Assembly (NCBI GenBank): GCA_017444665.1
Contig: JAFSWC010000066.1
Span: 64,530 to 104,425 of the forward strand
DNA from: Oscillospiraceae bacterium
GTDB lineage: Bacteria; Bacillota; Clostridia; Oscillospirales; Oscillospiraceae
DNA length: 39,896 nucleotides
Reading direction: 5' to 3'
In this document: positions 6,998 to 14,582 of the stretch, one piece after another
Layout: the number at the start of each line of letters is the position of its first letter
Numbering within the stretch: the stretch's first letter is position 1
Notes under the pieces: generated by a model
What the model was told of the DNA's origin: nothing
What the model saw: only the letters and a program-made list of their open reading frames with translations
Database searches by the model: none
Position numbers and translations under genes: made by a program

Positions 6998-8362
6998 TTA
7001 CAGGCCCAGGATCGGCAGCCAGCCCATCAGTACGATGATTTCCATCACGAACTGCGCGGCAACCCACCAAAGGTTATTTTTAAACGTCTTTCCGAAATCG
7101 GAATTTGCCAGGCTCATGCCCGCGTACATGCCCAGTCCGAGCGGCGGGGTGATGCCGCACATGACGCCGCAGATGCAGGGCAGCATAGCGGCGGCCAGTA
7201 CGGGGTTGACGCCCTTTGCGACCAGGATCGTTATAAACACCGGCCCGAAGATAACGACAAGCGAACTGCCCGGGATCACCATGCCAAGCAGGCAGGTGAT
7301 AGCACAGATAAACACAACAAGGCCAAAGCGTCCGAAGTTCATGCCCTCCATGAAAGCAAGCATTTCGTCCGTCACGCCGAGATCGGTAAACATCGCGCCG
7401 ATCATATAGCCAAAGACGCAAACACCGATCGCCGGGGCAATGGTCTTGATCTCGTCGGCGAACATATGGGCGATCGCGTTGGGCGTGGTCAGCTTTCTGT
7501 CCTTGGCGATCAGCACCGCATAAAGGGAAGCAAGACCGCCGATGAAGATAAGAAGACTGCTGGACATGGCAGAAGCACCGCTCTTGCCGAGCCTGTCGGT
7601 AAAGAAGCTGCTCTTGAAGAAGAAATCAAGCACAAACGGAAGCAGAATAATGATCGGAAGGAGCAAGCCCTGCCAGCCCTGGCGGAAGGTCTCCTTCAGA
7701 CTGGGCAGCTCATCCTTCGACATCGGCTTGACTTTATAATACCGGCAGAAGGCAAACACCATCAGCAGACGCTGCAGAATAAACCAGAGGCTGCAGCCCC
7801 ACAGCACGATCCAGAACTGTGCCTGCGTAATATACTCCTCGCCGTAGGCCGCCATCCCGGTCAGCGCGCCAAGGGCTGCCGTGATGTTCCCGCTGGGAGG
7901 GATCATGTTGCCGAGATAAGAGGCGTTCGACTCGATATTCGCTGCAAGCTCCGCGGGAAAGCCGGAACGCTTCATCGCCGGGATCGTGATAGATCCGGTC
8001 GCCATGACGTTGCCCGGGCCTGATCCGGACAGCGCACCCATAAATGCGCTGGCCACGACAGAGACATATCCCGCTCCGCCCGTTACACGGCCCAGCAGGG
8101 CAAGGATCACAGCGATGGCGCTGTCGATGACCTTGGAACGGGTCAGCAAAATCGACATGGCACAGAAGGCCGTCATTGAATACAACAGCGATGTTTTCAG
8201 GCCTTTGTCTATATATGTACCGACATGGCTCCAGGTCCCGGTGATCGTCAGCAGGATAATGAAGCTGATCAACACGGCCTCATAGACGGGTCTTTTCAGC
8301 AGCAGGAACCATATGATGATCACGACTAGCATGACTGCCAAATAGGTCAATGCAGCAGGCAT
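6998..8362 (-). CDS. TRAP-type C4-dicarboxylate-like transporter, large permease (DctM family)
   Basis: 454 aa with about 11-12 hydrophobic segments. The start at 8362 is preceded by GAGGAGG with good spacing; an in-frame start 18 codons upstream lacks this. DctM/Ion-transporter-superfamily marks: SAFMGALSGSGPGNVMATG (first discontinuous-helix hairpin), SNASYLGNMIPPSGN, and a second-half repeat VIPGSSLVVIFGPVF plus CGVMCGITPPLGLGMY. Such permeases import dicarboxylates or other organic acids using a sodium gradient together with a periplasmic or lipoprotein binding protein. No DctP- or TAXI-type binding protein is present in the window. It begins 91 bp after the flippase stop. I see only a weak 6-bp hairpin there and no convincing promoter, so it may be read from the polysaccharide operon or from an undetected promoter. 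Confidence 0.8.
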   Translation of the reverse strand: MPAALTYLAVMLVVIIIWFLLLKRPVYEAVLISFIILLTITGTWSHVGTYIDKGLKTSLLYSMTAFCAMSILLTRSKVIDSAIAVILALLGRVTGGAGYVSVVASAFMGALSGSGPGNVMATGSITIPAMKRSGFPAELAANIESNASYLGNMIPPSGNITAALGALTGMAAYGEEYITQAQFWIVLWGCSLWFILQRLLMVFAFCRYYKVKPMSKDELPSLKETFRQGWQGLLLPIIILLPFVLDFFFKSSFFTDRLGKSGASAMSSSLLIFIGGLASLYAVLIAKDRKLTTPNAIAHMFADEIKTIAPAIGVCVFGYMIGAMFTDLGVTDEMLAFMEGMNFGRFGLVVFICAITCLLGMVIPGSSLVVIFGPVFITILVAKGVNPVLAAAMLPCICGVMCGITPPLGLGMYAGMSLANSDFGKTFKNNLWWVAAQFVMEIIVLMGWLPILGL

Positions 8363-8453
8363 AACGGGTTTCCTCCTCAAATAAACTGCGTTTCTATTTC
8401 TACTATTTTGCCTCATCCGGCAAAGAGACCGACCCCGGTAGCGGATCGTTTAT

Positions 8454-9887
8454 TTACCCGTCTGATACGCTGGAATCTTTTCCTTTATTTATCCTTGCTA
8501 AAATATCTCTCTTTTTATATACAAACCCACATAAGAATACAACAAAGGCTGTTGCGATCAAATATCTAATCACTGAAGGCAGGCTGTACAGCCGCAAGAC
8601 AACCAGCATTACGCAAAACAATGCGGCAAGAGATATGAAAATAAATTTTTCGTCATATGCCTCCGCATAGCCGGTACGTTTTGCAAGAAAAAAATGACTT
8701 ATCAAAAGGCATGCATAGCCGACCAGCGTCGTATATGCAGCTGCAATATATCCGTAACGCGGAATCAACAACCAGTTTAGTACAATGTTGATAATTGCCG
8801 CAGCAACCGTTGCAAGGGCCATTCCCACGGTTTTCTTTGCAAATTGTTCAAGCGCAACGTACAAGTTATATAAAAACTGAAACGCCGCACCCATCACGAC
8901 AGGAGGCAAAACATATATGGCCTGTGTATACTTTTTCCCGCCAAGAACAAATACAATTTCTGGGCCAAGCAAAAACACGCCAAAAACAATTGCGTAAAAC
9001 AATAGTATGTAATAATACGAAGCCTTGCGGATATTCTCATATCTTCCCAAATGGATCTGTTCACTGGACCAGGGGCTCCAGGCAATGTTGGTTGCCTGGG
9101 CCAACATGATCGGTATCATTGCGCAGGTATAGGCCAGACTGTAATAAGCTGTATCGCTCGCCCCACAAAACTGCTTAATCATTATTCTGTCGGATTGATT
9201 CAACACGTATTTGCTCAGCAGGTGCGGAATCATGGGAATGCAGATCAGCAACGCATACTTAAATTCTGACCATTTGAACTGTCTCCCCTTGTATATGATA
9301 TAGATGTAAACAAGAAGGTCGATTACGAAAACCGTTCCATAATGACCGATAATTCGGCCTGTAAGCTTGTCTTTCATCAACAAAACCAGGGTGACAGAAA
9401 CAGCTGTCGATAAAAAAACCGATCCGAGAGACAGTGCAACATATGTTTTGTACTTATAATGGATCCTGTTCTTTGCCTGCAAAAGCGTCAGTGCCGGGGA
9501 AACCATTGTCGTAATAAACAGAAGATTGATATAAGGCATCTCCATTGAGAACAGCTTGCAGAAAAAAGTTGGAAACAGTTGGACGATACCCCAGATAATG
9601 GTAGTAACTATGGTGCCGGATAATGCGACAGAGGACAGGTAGCCGTCCAGATTTTCATAGTCGTATCTTGCGCGGTTCACCGTTGTATGCATGTCCATCG
9701 TGGCTACAATGACAATGATCCCCGCCCAGGCAGTAAAGTTGTTGTATTCACCAAAATCATTGCTGCTCAAAAGCCGCGTAAAAATAGGGGTCGATATGAA
9801 TGCAATCCCTTTTGTCAAAAAGGAGCTTGCCGTATACCATATTCCAGCTTTAATAACTGTTTTTGTCTTGTTCTCCTTTTCACGCAT
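8454..9887 (-). CDS. wzx: Polysaccharide flippase, Wzx-like (MATE/MOP superfamily)
   Basis: 477 aa with about 12-14 hydrophobic segments and basic ends. The opening AGIWYTASSFLTKGIAFISTPIFTR pattern (split here by a Leu-rich turn) and the mid-protein LNQSDRIMIKQFCG are typical of lipid-linked repeat-unit translocases of the MOP superfamily. It flips undecaprenyl-pyrophosphate-linked repeat units to the outer face for Wzy to polymerise. It is the last gene of the polysaccharide operon, 23 bp after an acyltransferase gene. Base composition is visibly AT-rich compared with the metabolic genes downstream. A Wzx role is well supported by the wzy, initiating transferase and sialic acid genes nearby; its exact repeat unit is unknown. 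Confidence 0.88.
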   Translation of the reverse strand: MREKENKTKTVIKAGIWYTASSFLTKGIAFISTPIFTRLLSSNDFGEYNNFTAWAGIIVIVATMDMHTTVNRARYDYENLDGYLSSVALSGTIVTTIIWGIVQLFPTFFCKLFSMEMPYINLLFITTMVSPALTLLQAKNRIHYKYKTYVALSLGSVFLSTAVSVTLVLLMKDKLTGRIIGHYGTVFVIDLLVYIYIIYKGRQFKWSEFKYALLICIPMIPHLLSKYVLNQSDRIMIKQFCGASDTAYYSLAYTCAMIPIMLAQATNIAWSPWSSEQIHLGRYENIRKASYYYILLFYAIVFGVFLLGPEIVFVLGGKKYTQAIYVLPPVVMGAAFQFLYNLYVALEQFAKKTVGMALATVAAAIINIVLNWLLIPRYGYIAAAYTTLVGYACLLISHFFLAKRTGYAEAYDEKFIFISLAALFCVMLVVLRLYSLPSVIRYLIATAFVVFLCGFVYKKRDILARINKGKDSSVSDG

Positions 9888-9910
9888 TCTTTCGGTCTCC
9901 TAGTTTTCAA

Positions 9911-10495
9911 TTAGCTTGTGTGCTTGATATCTTTTATTTTTTTTGCGGGAACGCCGGCCAGGACACACCAGCCGTCTTCAAAGCTCTTCGTCACGACAGC
10001 GCCCGCTCCGACAACCGTATGTTTTCCAAGCGTGACTCCCGGCAATATGACGGCATTCGAACCGATCCAGCACTCTTCTCCCAGAACGACGTCAGCTGCA
10101 TCGGAATGTGTGTCCAGATCCTCAAGGTCATGATTCGCGGTGATAATGGCTACACCGTTGGCGATCCAGGTATTCTTCCCGACGACGATCTTTGCATCTG
10201 TAGCCTGATAGTAATTCCCGACCTTCTGAAAAATATTTAAATTATCAACGTCAAATTCGATATTTTTCCAGTTTCCGACCTTCATTCTGAAGTCAACCGG
10301 GAATGGGACATGCCTGTTTACACCGACAATTTTTTGCATGAACCAGCTTCGCATAACCCAGGTCCAGCCGTTGCAATAGTCCTTTCCAAAAGCCTTTCCT
10401 TTCAGGTATTTCGGATTATAGCAAATATACCCCAGAAGCATAGCCAGTGGTTTTTTTATATATCGGCCAATCGCTCGTTTCAACTTTGACGGCAT
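9911..10495 (-). CDS. Hexapeptide-repeat acyltransferase (maltose O-acetyltransferase-like fold)
   Basis: 194 aa. The C-terminal half is a left-handed beta-helix: KIVVGKNTWIANGVAIITA, then the catalytic-type His in ANHDLEDLD, then VVLGEECWIGSNAVILPGV, TLGKHTVVGAGAVVTKSF and the terminal VLAGVPAKKI. This is an acetyl-CoA-dependent O- or N-acyltransferase of the WbbJ/CysE type. The first about 75 residues are basic and non-repetitive. Located 2 bp after neuA and before wzx, it could O-acetylate the nonulosonate residue or another sugar of the repeat unit. It lacks the N-terminal Rossmann domain of NeuD/PglD, so I do not call it NeuD. Confidence 0.82.
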   Translation of the reverse strand: MPSKLKRAIGRYIKKPLAMLLGYICYNPKYLKGKAFGKDYCNGWTWVMRSWFMQKIVGVNRHVPFPVDFRMKVGNWKNIEFDVDNLNIFQKVGNYYQATDAKIVVGKNTWIANGVAIITANHDLEDLDTHSDAADVVLGEECWIGSNAVILPGVTLGKHTVVGAGAVVTKSFEDGWCVLAGVPAKKIKDIKHTS

Positions 10496-10497
10496 AG

Positions 10498-11223
10498 TTA
10501 CCTCCCGTTTCCTGCGAGCTTATCTCTCTTCATCAAAAAATCAATATACTCAAAATCCATAACAGAATCCACGTCGATCGAGCGTTCTTTCGGCATAACA
10601 AACAGAAGAGGAACGTCTCCAATAATGAATCTGCGTTTTTTCAACAGTTCAACTGAAGAGATATAAAGAGCTCCGTTTCTCACAAACATAGGTTTCATAT
10701 CCTGCCGTCTAATTCCCGCATTGTGCTCTTTGTGCTCTGCTATTCCCTGGTGGTCTTCGCCCATTCGGTAATAATTGAAACCGTTTGCCTTGACGTCCTC
10801 ATACACCGCAATAAGGGAATCGCTGCTTCCCTCATCAAACATTTTTATACCGTTTATCAGGTCCTCCGCTGTTCTCAAAGGCGATGTTGGCTGAAGTGTG
10901 ACTACCGAGTCATAATACTCTCCATGCTTTTCCAGAAAATCCAGTGCATGAAGAATGACATCCACAGATTTGATAGTATCGCCTCCGAGATAATCCGGTC
11001 GCATAAAAGGCACGTCTGCGCCGAATCTTCTGGAAACTTCCGCAATTTCATTGCTGTCGGTCGATACTATACAACGGCTGAGGACCTGTTCCTGTATGGC
11101 CTTGTTTGCCGCTTCGATCGTATAGGCGATCAACGGTTTGCCGTTCATTTCCTTTATATTTTTCTTTGGGATACCTTTTGACCCGCCTCTTGCGGGGATC
11201 ACTCCTAGATATCTCTTTTTCAT
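10498..11223 (-). CDS. neuA: CMP-nonulosonate (sialic/legionaminic acid) synthetase
   Basis: 241 aa, the usual length of single-domain bacterial CMP-sialic acid synthetases. The nucleotide-binding LGVIPARGGSKGIPKKN motif sits at residues 6-22, followed by NGKPLIAYTIEAA, CIVSTDSNEIAEV, VTLQPTSPLRTAEDL, FVRNGALYI and the C-terminal SIDVDSVMDFEYID with metal-binding Asp residues. It transfers CMP from CTP to a nine-carbon keto-sugar acid, giving the activated donor. It follows neuC by 10 bp and neuB is two genes upstream, so the three-step set is complete. LegF or PseF homologues look similar, so which nonulosonate is activated is not settled by this sequence. Confidence 0.88.
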   Translation of the reverse strand: MKKRYLGVIPARGGSKGIPKKNIKEMNGKPLIAYTIEAANKAIQEQVLSRCIVSTDSNEIAEVSRRFGADVPFMRPDYLGGDTIKSVDVILHALDFLEKHGEYYDSVVTLQPTSPLRTAEDLINGIKMFDEGSSDSLIAVYEDVKANGFNYYRMGEDHQGIAEHKEHNAGIRRQDMKPMFVRNGALYISSVELLKKRRFIIGDVPLLFVMPKERSIDVDSVMDFEYIDFLMKRDKLAGNGR

Positions 11224-11233
11224 ATACGACTCC

Positions 11234-12379
11234 TTAATAGGTAAGCTTTTTCGTGTAAGTCAAATCTGCGGATCTTAAGATCTCCGCGATCCGTTCGCCC
11301 GCTTTCCCATCGCCGTATAGTGTACTCTGCACCCGCGGCATGGAACGACGCGTTGCGATGGCCGCAAGAATTTCATCTTTGTTGTATCCTACGTCTGTTA
11401 CATTACCGGCACGGTCACGTCCTGACTGGCGGCTGCCGATGTTGATTGCCGGAACACCCAAATACGAGCATTCTCGAATAGCGACGCTGGAGTTACCAAC
11501 GATTCCGCTACTGTGATACAGAAGCTTTAAAAAATCGCGTGATGGAATGTCGCGGAAGAACCAGATGTTCTTCGGGTGGTTTCTTTCTCGAAAAACACGG
11601 ATACCTTTGGACGTTTCATCTGACCCAGAATCGGCATTCGGCCAAATCCAATAGGTCGGCTTGCCAAGCTCATTCATAGCCTTCAGCGTCTCTTCAATCT
11701 GCTGTCTTGCCCGGCCGCGTTCATCTGTGACCGGGTGCTGAATGACAATATAGTAGTCCTCCGGTTTGAAGCGCATTTCCCCACTCCCGCCATAGCGTTC
11801 GATCGGATCAAAATCCAGTTCGGGCATAATCGCTCTTGCGGCGAGGTCGATGGATGGGCAGCCTGTTACAAAAACACGATCAGCGTTCTCGCCCATTTTG
11901 ATTACCCGCTCTGCGGCTTTTTCACTTGCCACAAGATGCAGATCAGCAAGTTTTGTGATCGCATGGCGCACCTTCTCGTCAATATTACCCGTCACTTCAC
12001 CGCCCTGAATATGAGCAAGCGGAATATTCGAATAGGAAGCGGCTATTGCCGTGGCGATGGTTTCATAACGGTCGGCAATCGTGACGACGACATCAGGTTT
12101 GAGGTCTTCAAAGGCGGTAACCAGTTCGATCATCCCCAAGCCGGTCGTCTTTACCATTGCGACCGGATTTTCGCCCTCTACCACACTATAGATTTTTCGG
12201 TCAACAATAAAACCATCGTCTTCCATCTGTTTATAGGCTTCTCCATACCGGTTCAACATTGCGGAGGCGGCAACCACGAGCTGCAGCTGCATATCAGGAG
12301 ACTTCTGGATTGCCTGCATTGCTCCCTTGATTCTGGAATAGCTGGCTCTTGCGGTTATCACGATACAGACTTTTCTCAT
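11234..12379 (-). CDS. neuC: Hydrolysing UDP-GlcNAc 2-epimerase (NeuC/LegG type)
   Basis: 381 aa; the start at 12379 is preceded by GGAGAG at 7 nt and lies 4 nt after the neuB stop. An upstream in-frame start would add 13 unrelated residues. Family marks: ITARASYSRIKGAMQAI, the central DVVVTIADRYETIATAIAA, the IPLAHIQGGEVTGNIDEKVRH catalytic loop (quoted across its Glu/His residues) and GNSSVAIRECSYLGVPAINIG. NeuC hydrolyses UDP-GlcNAc and inverts C2, giving UDP plus ManNAc for NeuB. LegG does the equivalent on a diacetyl-trideoxy sugar. A 4-aminotransferase is present upstream but no 4,6-dehydratase, so both options remain. Confidence 0.87.
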   Translation of the reverse strand: MRKVCIVITARASYSRIKGAMQAIQKSPDMQLQLVVAASAMLNRYGEAYKQMEDDGFIVDRKIYSVVEGENPVAMVKTTGLGMIELVTAFEDLKPDVVVTIADRYETIATAIAASYSNIPLAHIQGGEVTGNIDEKVRHAITKLADLHLVASEKAAERVIKMGENADRVFVTGCPSIDLAARAIMPELDFDPIERYGGSGEMRFKPEDYYIVIQHPVTDERGRARQQIEETLKAMNELGKPTYWIWPNADSGSDETSKGIRVFRERNHPKNIWFFRDIPSRDFLKLLYHSSGIVGNSSVAIRECSYLGVPAINIGSRQSGRDRAGNVTDVGYNKDEILAAIATRRSMPRVQSTLYGDGKAGERIAEILRSADLTYTKKLTY

Positions 12380-12383
12380 TGCG

Positions 12384-13412
12384 TTACTCTCCAATATCCG
12401 AAAGTTTGATAAACTCATCGATTTCTAATTTGCGGTTTATCTTTTTCCCAATGACAGAGTCAACGTCTCTTGCAGGGATGCCATAAGCCGGTTTTTTCAG
12501 GGCAAGCATCTCTCTTGTCAAAACAGTCCCGGCCTCGAGCGGCATCTTTGCACATACGCTCTTGGCAAAAATCTGGCTGTTTCTTGACAGTTCTATACTT
12601 ACGGCGTCTTTGTCTACCGGGTTGTTCTTCATTTCGCTGATATAACGGATCCCTCGGATCATCTCGGCAAATTTTTCCTGTGTAAGAGAAGCCGGAACAT
12701 CCGGTCCGAAATCATATTTGCTCAGGCAAACATGGGTCTCAATAATTCTAGCGCCCATCGTCACAGCCGCCAGGGAAGGCCACATCTCGCCAGAATGATC
12801 GGACAATCCAACGATGGGATATTTGCCGACAAACTGCTCCAAAATGTTCAGGCCTACCCTTTCCGGAGTCACCGGATAATTTGTCGTGCACTGTAAGAGT
12901 GCAAATCTTGCTCCGTGAGATGTCAAGTTCTGGGCATATCGGTCAATCTCCGCCACCGTGCTCATTCCGGTCGAAAAAATAATAGGTTTTTTTGTGGAAA
13001 GAACATAATCCAGCAGCCAAGGATCGCTGACTTCGCCGGAAGAGATTTTCCACATCGTCATGCCGAGACTGTCCAACATTTTTGCCGCGTCTACGGAGAA
13101 TGGCGTACTGAGGAAAACAAGTCCTCTTTCTTCGGCATGGTCTTTCAGGCCCTTCCACTGCGTCTCCGTAAACTGCATCCTCTCCCAGTAATCGTAACGG
13201 AGATTGTCCTCATAACTGAATTTGACACGCCATGGTTCCTGTTTCGTGCTCTCCGAAGCGGCTATATGGGTCTGAAACTTGACTACATCGGCTCCAGCAT
13301 CTGCGATAGCATCAATATAGGCATGTGCTGTTCCTAAGCTTCCATCATGGGCCTGAGCTATCTCGCCGATTACCATTACTTTGTTGCCCGTCAAGCTGTC
13401 AAACAGATTCAT
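12384..13412 (-). CDS. neuB: N-acetylneuraminate / nonulosonate synthase
   Basis: 342 aa, full length. N-terminal TIM barrel with VIGEIAQAHDGSLGTAHAY, GADVVKFQTHIA, VFLSTPFSVDAAKML, WKISSGEVSDP, IFSTGMSTVAEIDRY, LLQCTTNYPV and VGLSDHSGE, all close to NeuB. The C-terminal antifreeze-like SAF domain begins near residue 285 (PLEAGTVLTREMLALKKP) and ends with the conserved IPARDVDSVIGKKI. It condenses PEP with a 2-acetamido hexose, such as ManNAc, to make the free nonulosonic acid. It is 3 bp after the sialyltransferase-like gene and 4 bp before neuC. NeuB versus LegI cannot be separated by eye; the IxEIAQAH form fits both. Confidence 0.9.
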   Translation of the reverse strand: MNLFDSLTGNKVMVIGEIAQAHDGSLGTAHAYIDAIADAGADVVKFQTHIAASESTKQEPWRVKFSYEDNLRYDYWERMQFTETQWKGLKDHAEERGLVFLSTPFSVDAAKMLDSLGMTMWKISSGEVSDPWLLDYVLSTKKPIIFSTGMSTVAEIDRYAQNLTSHGARFALLQCTTNYPVTPERVGLNILEQFVGKYPIVGLSDHSGEMWPSLAAVTMGARIIETHVCLSKYDFGPDVPASLTQEKFAEMIRGIRYISEMKNNPVDKDAVSIELSRNSQIFAKSVCAKMPLEAGTVLTREMLALKKPAYGIPARDVDSVIGKKINRKLEIDEFIKLSDIGE

Positions 13413-13415
13413 CGA

Positions 13416-14543
13416 TCAATTCCTTTCCAATGCGTACGCAAGCATTTTCTTCAGTTCATCCATATCGTTCGGGGCCAAAAGCTTTTCTTTGTTCTGGTAG
13501 GTAGGTAAAAAAGTTTGATAAAGAATCTCCGAATTTTTTTGCAATGGTGGGCCAACAATGCGGTGAAGATTAATAACCCAGGGTTCCTTGCCAAACAGCA
13601 GTTTAGGCGTATAGGTCGCCGTAGAGTTGTATGCAATCAAAACCCTTGATTCCAAATCCTCCATGTCGGCATAAAAGACTTCCATGGATGCTGCCTGTTT
13701 CTCGATGCAGTGGAGCATAAGGCTGGGTTTTTCGTAGCTGCGGGGATGCGCTTTGAACAGTACGTTTTTTTCCCCGACGACATCAAGAATTGTCTGATAG
13801 CACCGGTCAACTTTCTCAAACATTTCCCTGCGGGAGGTTGCTCCCCGAACGTTATCAAAAAGGATGACTCGTTCACGATATTTTTCCGTCTCTGAGATCC
13901 CGAAAAGCCGTTTCAGGATCACTTTGTTTTCGGGTGCCTGCCAATCCAACCGGGCCATCTCGCGCAATTGACAATCCTTTAATTCCTGTGGAATATGTGC
14001 GATCTCGGGAAGATACAACTGGATGCTGACTGTTTTGGGATCAAACAGGTTCCAGCCCAAGATCTTCTCAGCGCAGCGACGCATTTTGCTTGGTCTGAGT
14101 ACGTGTGAATCTTCAAGATAACTGCCCAAACCGTCATCGTAGATGACAGTTTTCATTTCGGGGTTTCTTTTCTTCAAAACTCTCTGCAGCAGCAGCTTTG
14201 TGTGTGCCCTGCTGGATGAGTAAAACGTTTCGTACGCTGTATCATCGCGAAGGAATTCGCGCACATATATTTGTGGAAAGGCAACCTGAAACAATGCCTG
14301 CGTCTGGATTTCAACCGATGCCTGTCCTTTCCCAAGCAGGTTTATCTTTTCACTGTCCACCGCATAAACATTTTGGAAAATATTCAGTTCACGCAGGCGA
14401 GCTGACAGAAGATCATGATCAGGAAAAGTTCCGAATATATAGATATCGGCCTGTAAATGTTCAGATTTGACGATGCTTATAGCGCCAATCACCTGATATG
14501 GTGTAGTACACGCAAAGCATGCTTTTTTAATCGTATATTTCAT
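13416..14543 (-). CDS. Glycosyltransferase family 52-like sialyltransferase
   Basis: 375 aa. The N-terminal KKACFACTTPYQVIGAIS strand-turn is typical of GT52 and polysialyltransferase-type enzymes. The two bacterial sialyltransferase signatures are present: an acidic D/E-D/E-G motif, VIYDDGLGSY at residues 134-142, and an HP motif, FKAHPR at 263-268. A Ser/Thr motif, YNSTAT (305-310), follows. These enzymes transfer the nonulosonate from its CMP donor to a galactose or another nonulosonate at the cytoplasmic membrane. Position immediately before neuB-neuC-neuA supports that donor. No membrane segment. GGGGGCGC precedes the ATG. Family level is fairly sure; acceptor and linkage are unknown. 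Confidence 0.78.
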   Translation of the reverse strand: MKYTIKKACFACTTPYQVIGAISIVKSEHLQADIYIFGTFPDHDLLSARLRELNIFQNVYAVDSEKINLLGKGQASVEIQTQALFQVAFPQIYVREFLRDDTAYETFYSSSRAHTKLLLQRVLKKRNPEMKTVIYDDGLGSYLEDSHVLRPSKMRRCAEKILGWNLFDPKTVSIQLYLPEIAHIPQELKDCQLREMARLDWQAPENKVILKRLFGISETEKYRERVILFDNVRGATSRREMFEKVDRCYQTILDVVGEKNVLFKAHPRSYEKPSLMLHCIEKQAASMEVFYADMEDLESRVLIAYNSTATYTPKLLFGKEPWVINLHRIVGPPLQKNSEILYQTFLPTYQNKEKLLAPNDMDELKKMLAYALERN

Positions 14544-14582
14544 TTGCGCCCCCGGCTTTTTTTCGAGAGATCAGCCTCGTGT

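Noticed and set aside
9911..10495. Calling the acyltransferase NeuD
   Set aside because: It lacks the N-terminal Rossmann domain and has WbbJ/CysE-like repeats, so only the general family is supported.
10498..13412. A definite legionaminic or pseudaminic acid assignment
   Set aside because: Neither the 4,6-dehydratase nor a Leg/Pse-specific hydrolase is present, and motifs do not separate Neu from Leg by eye.
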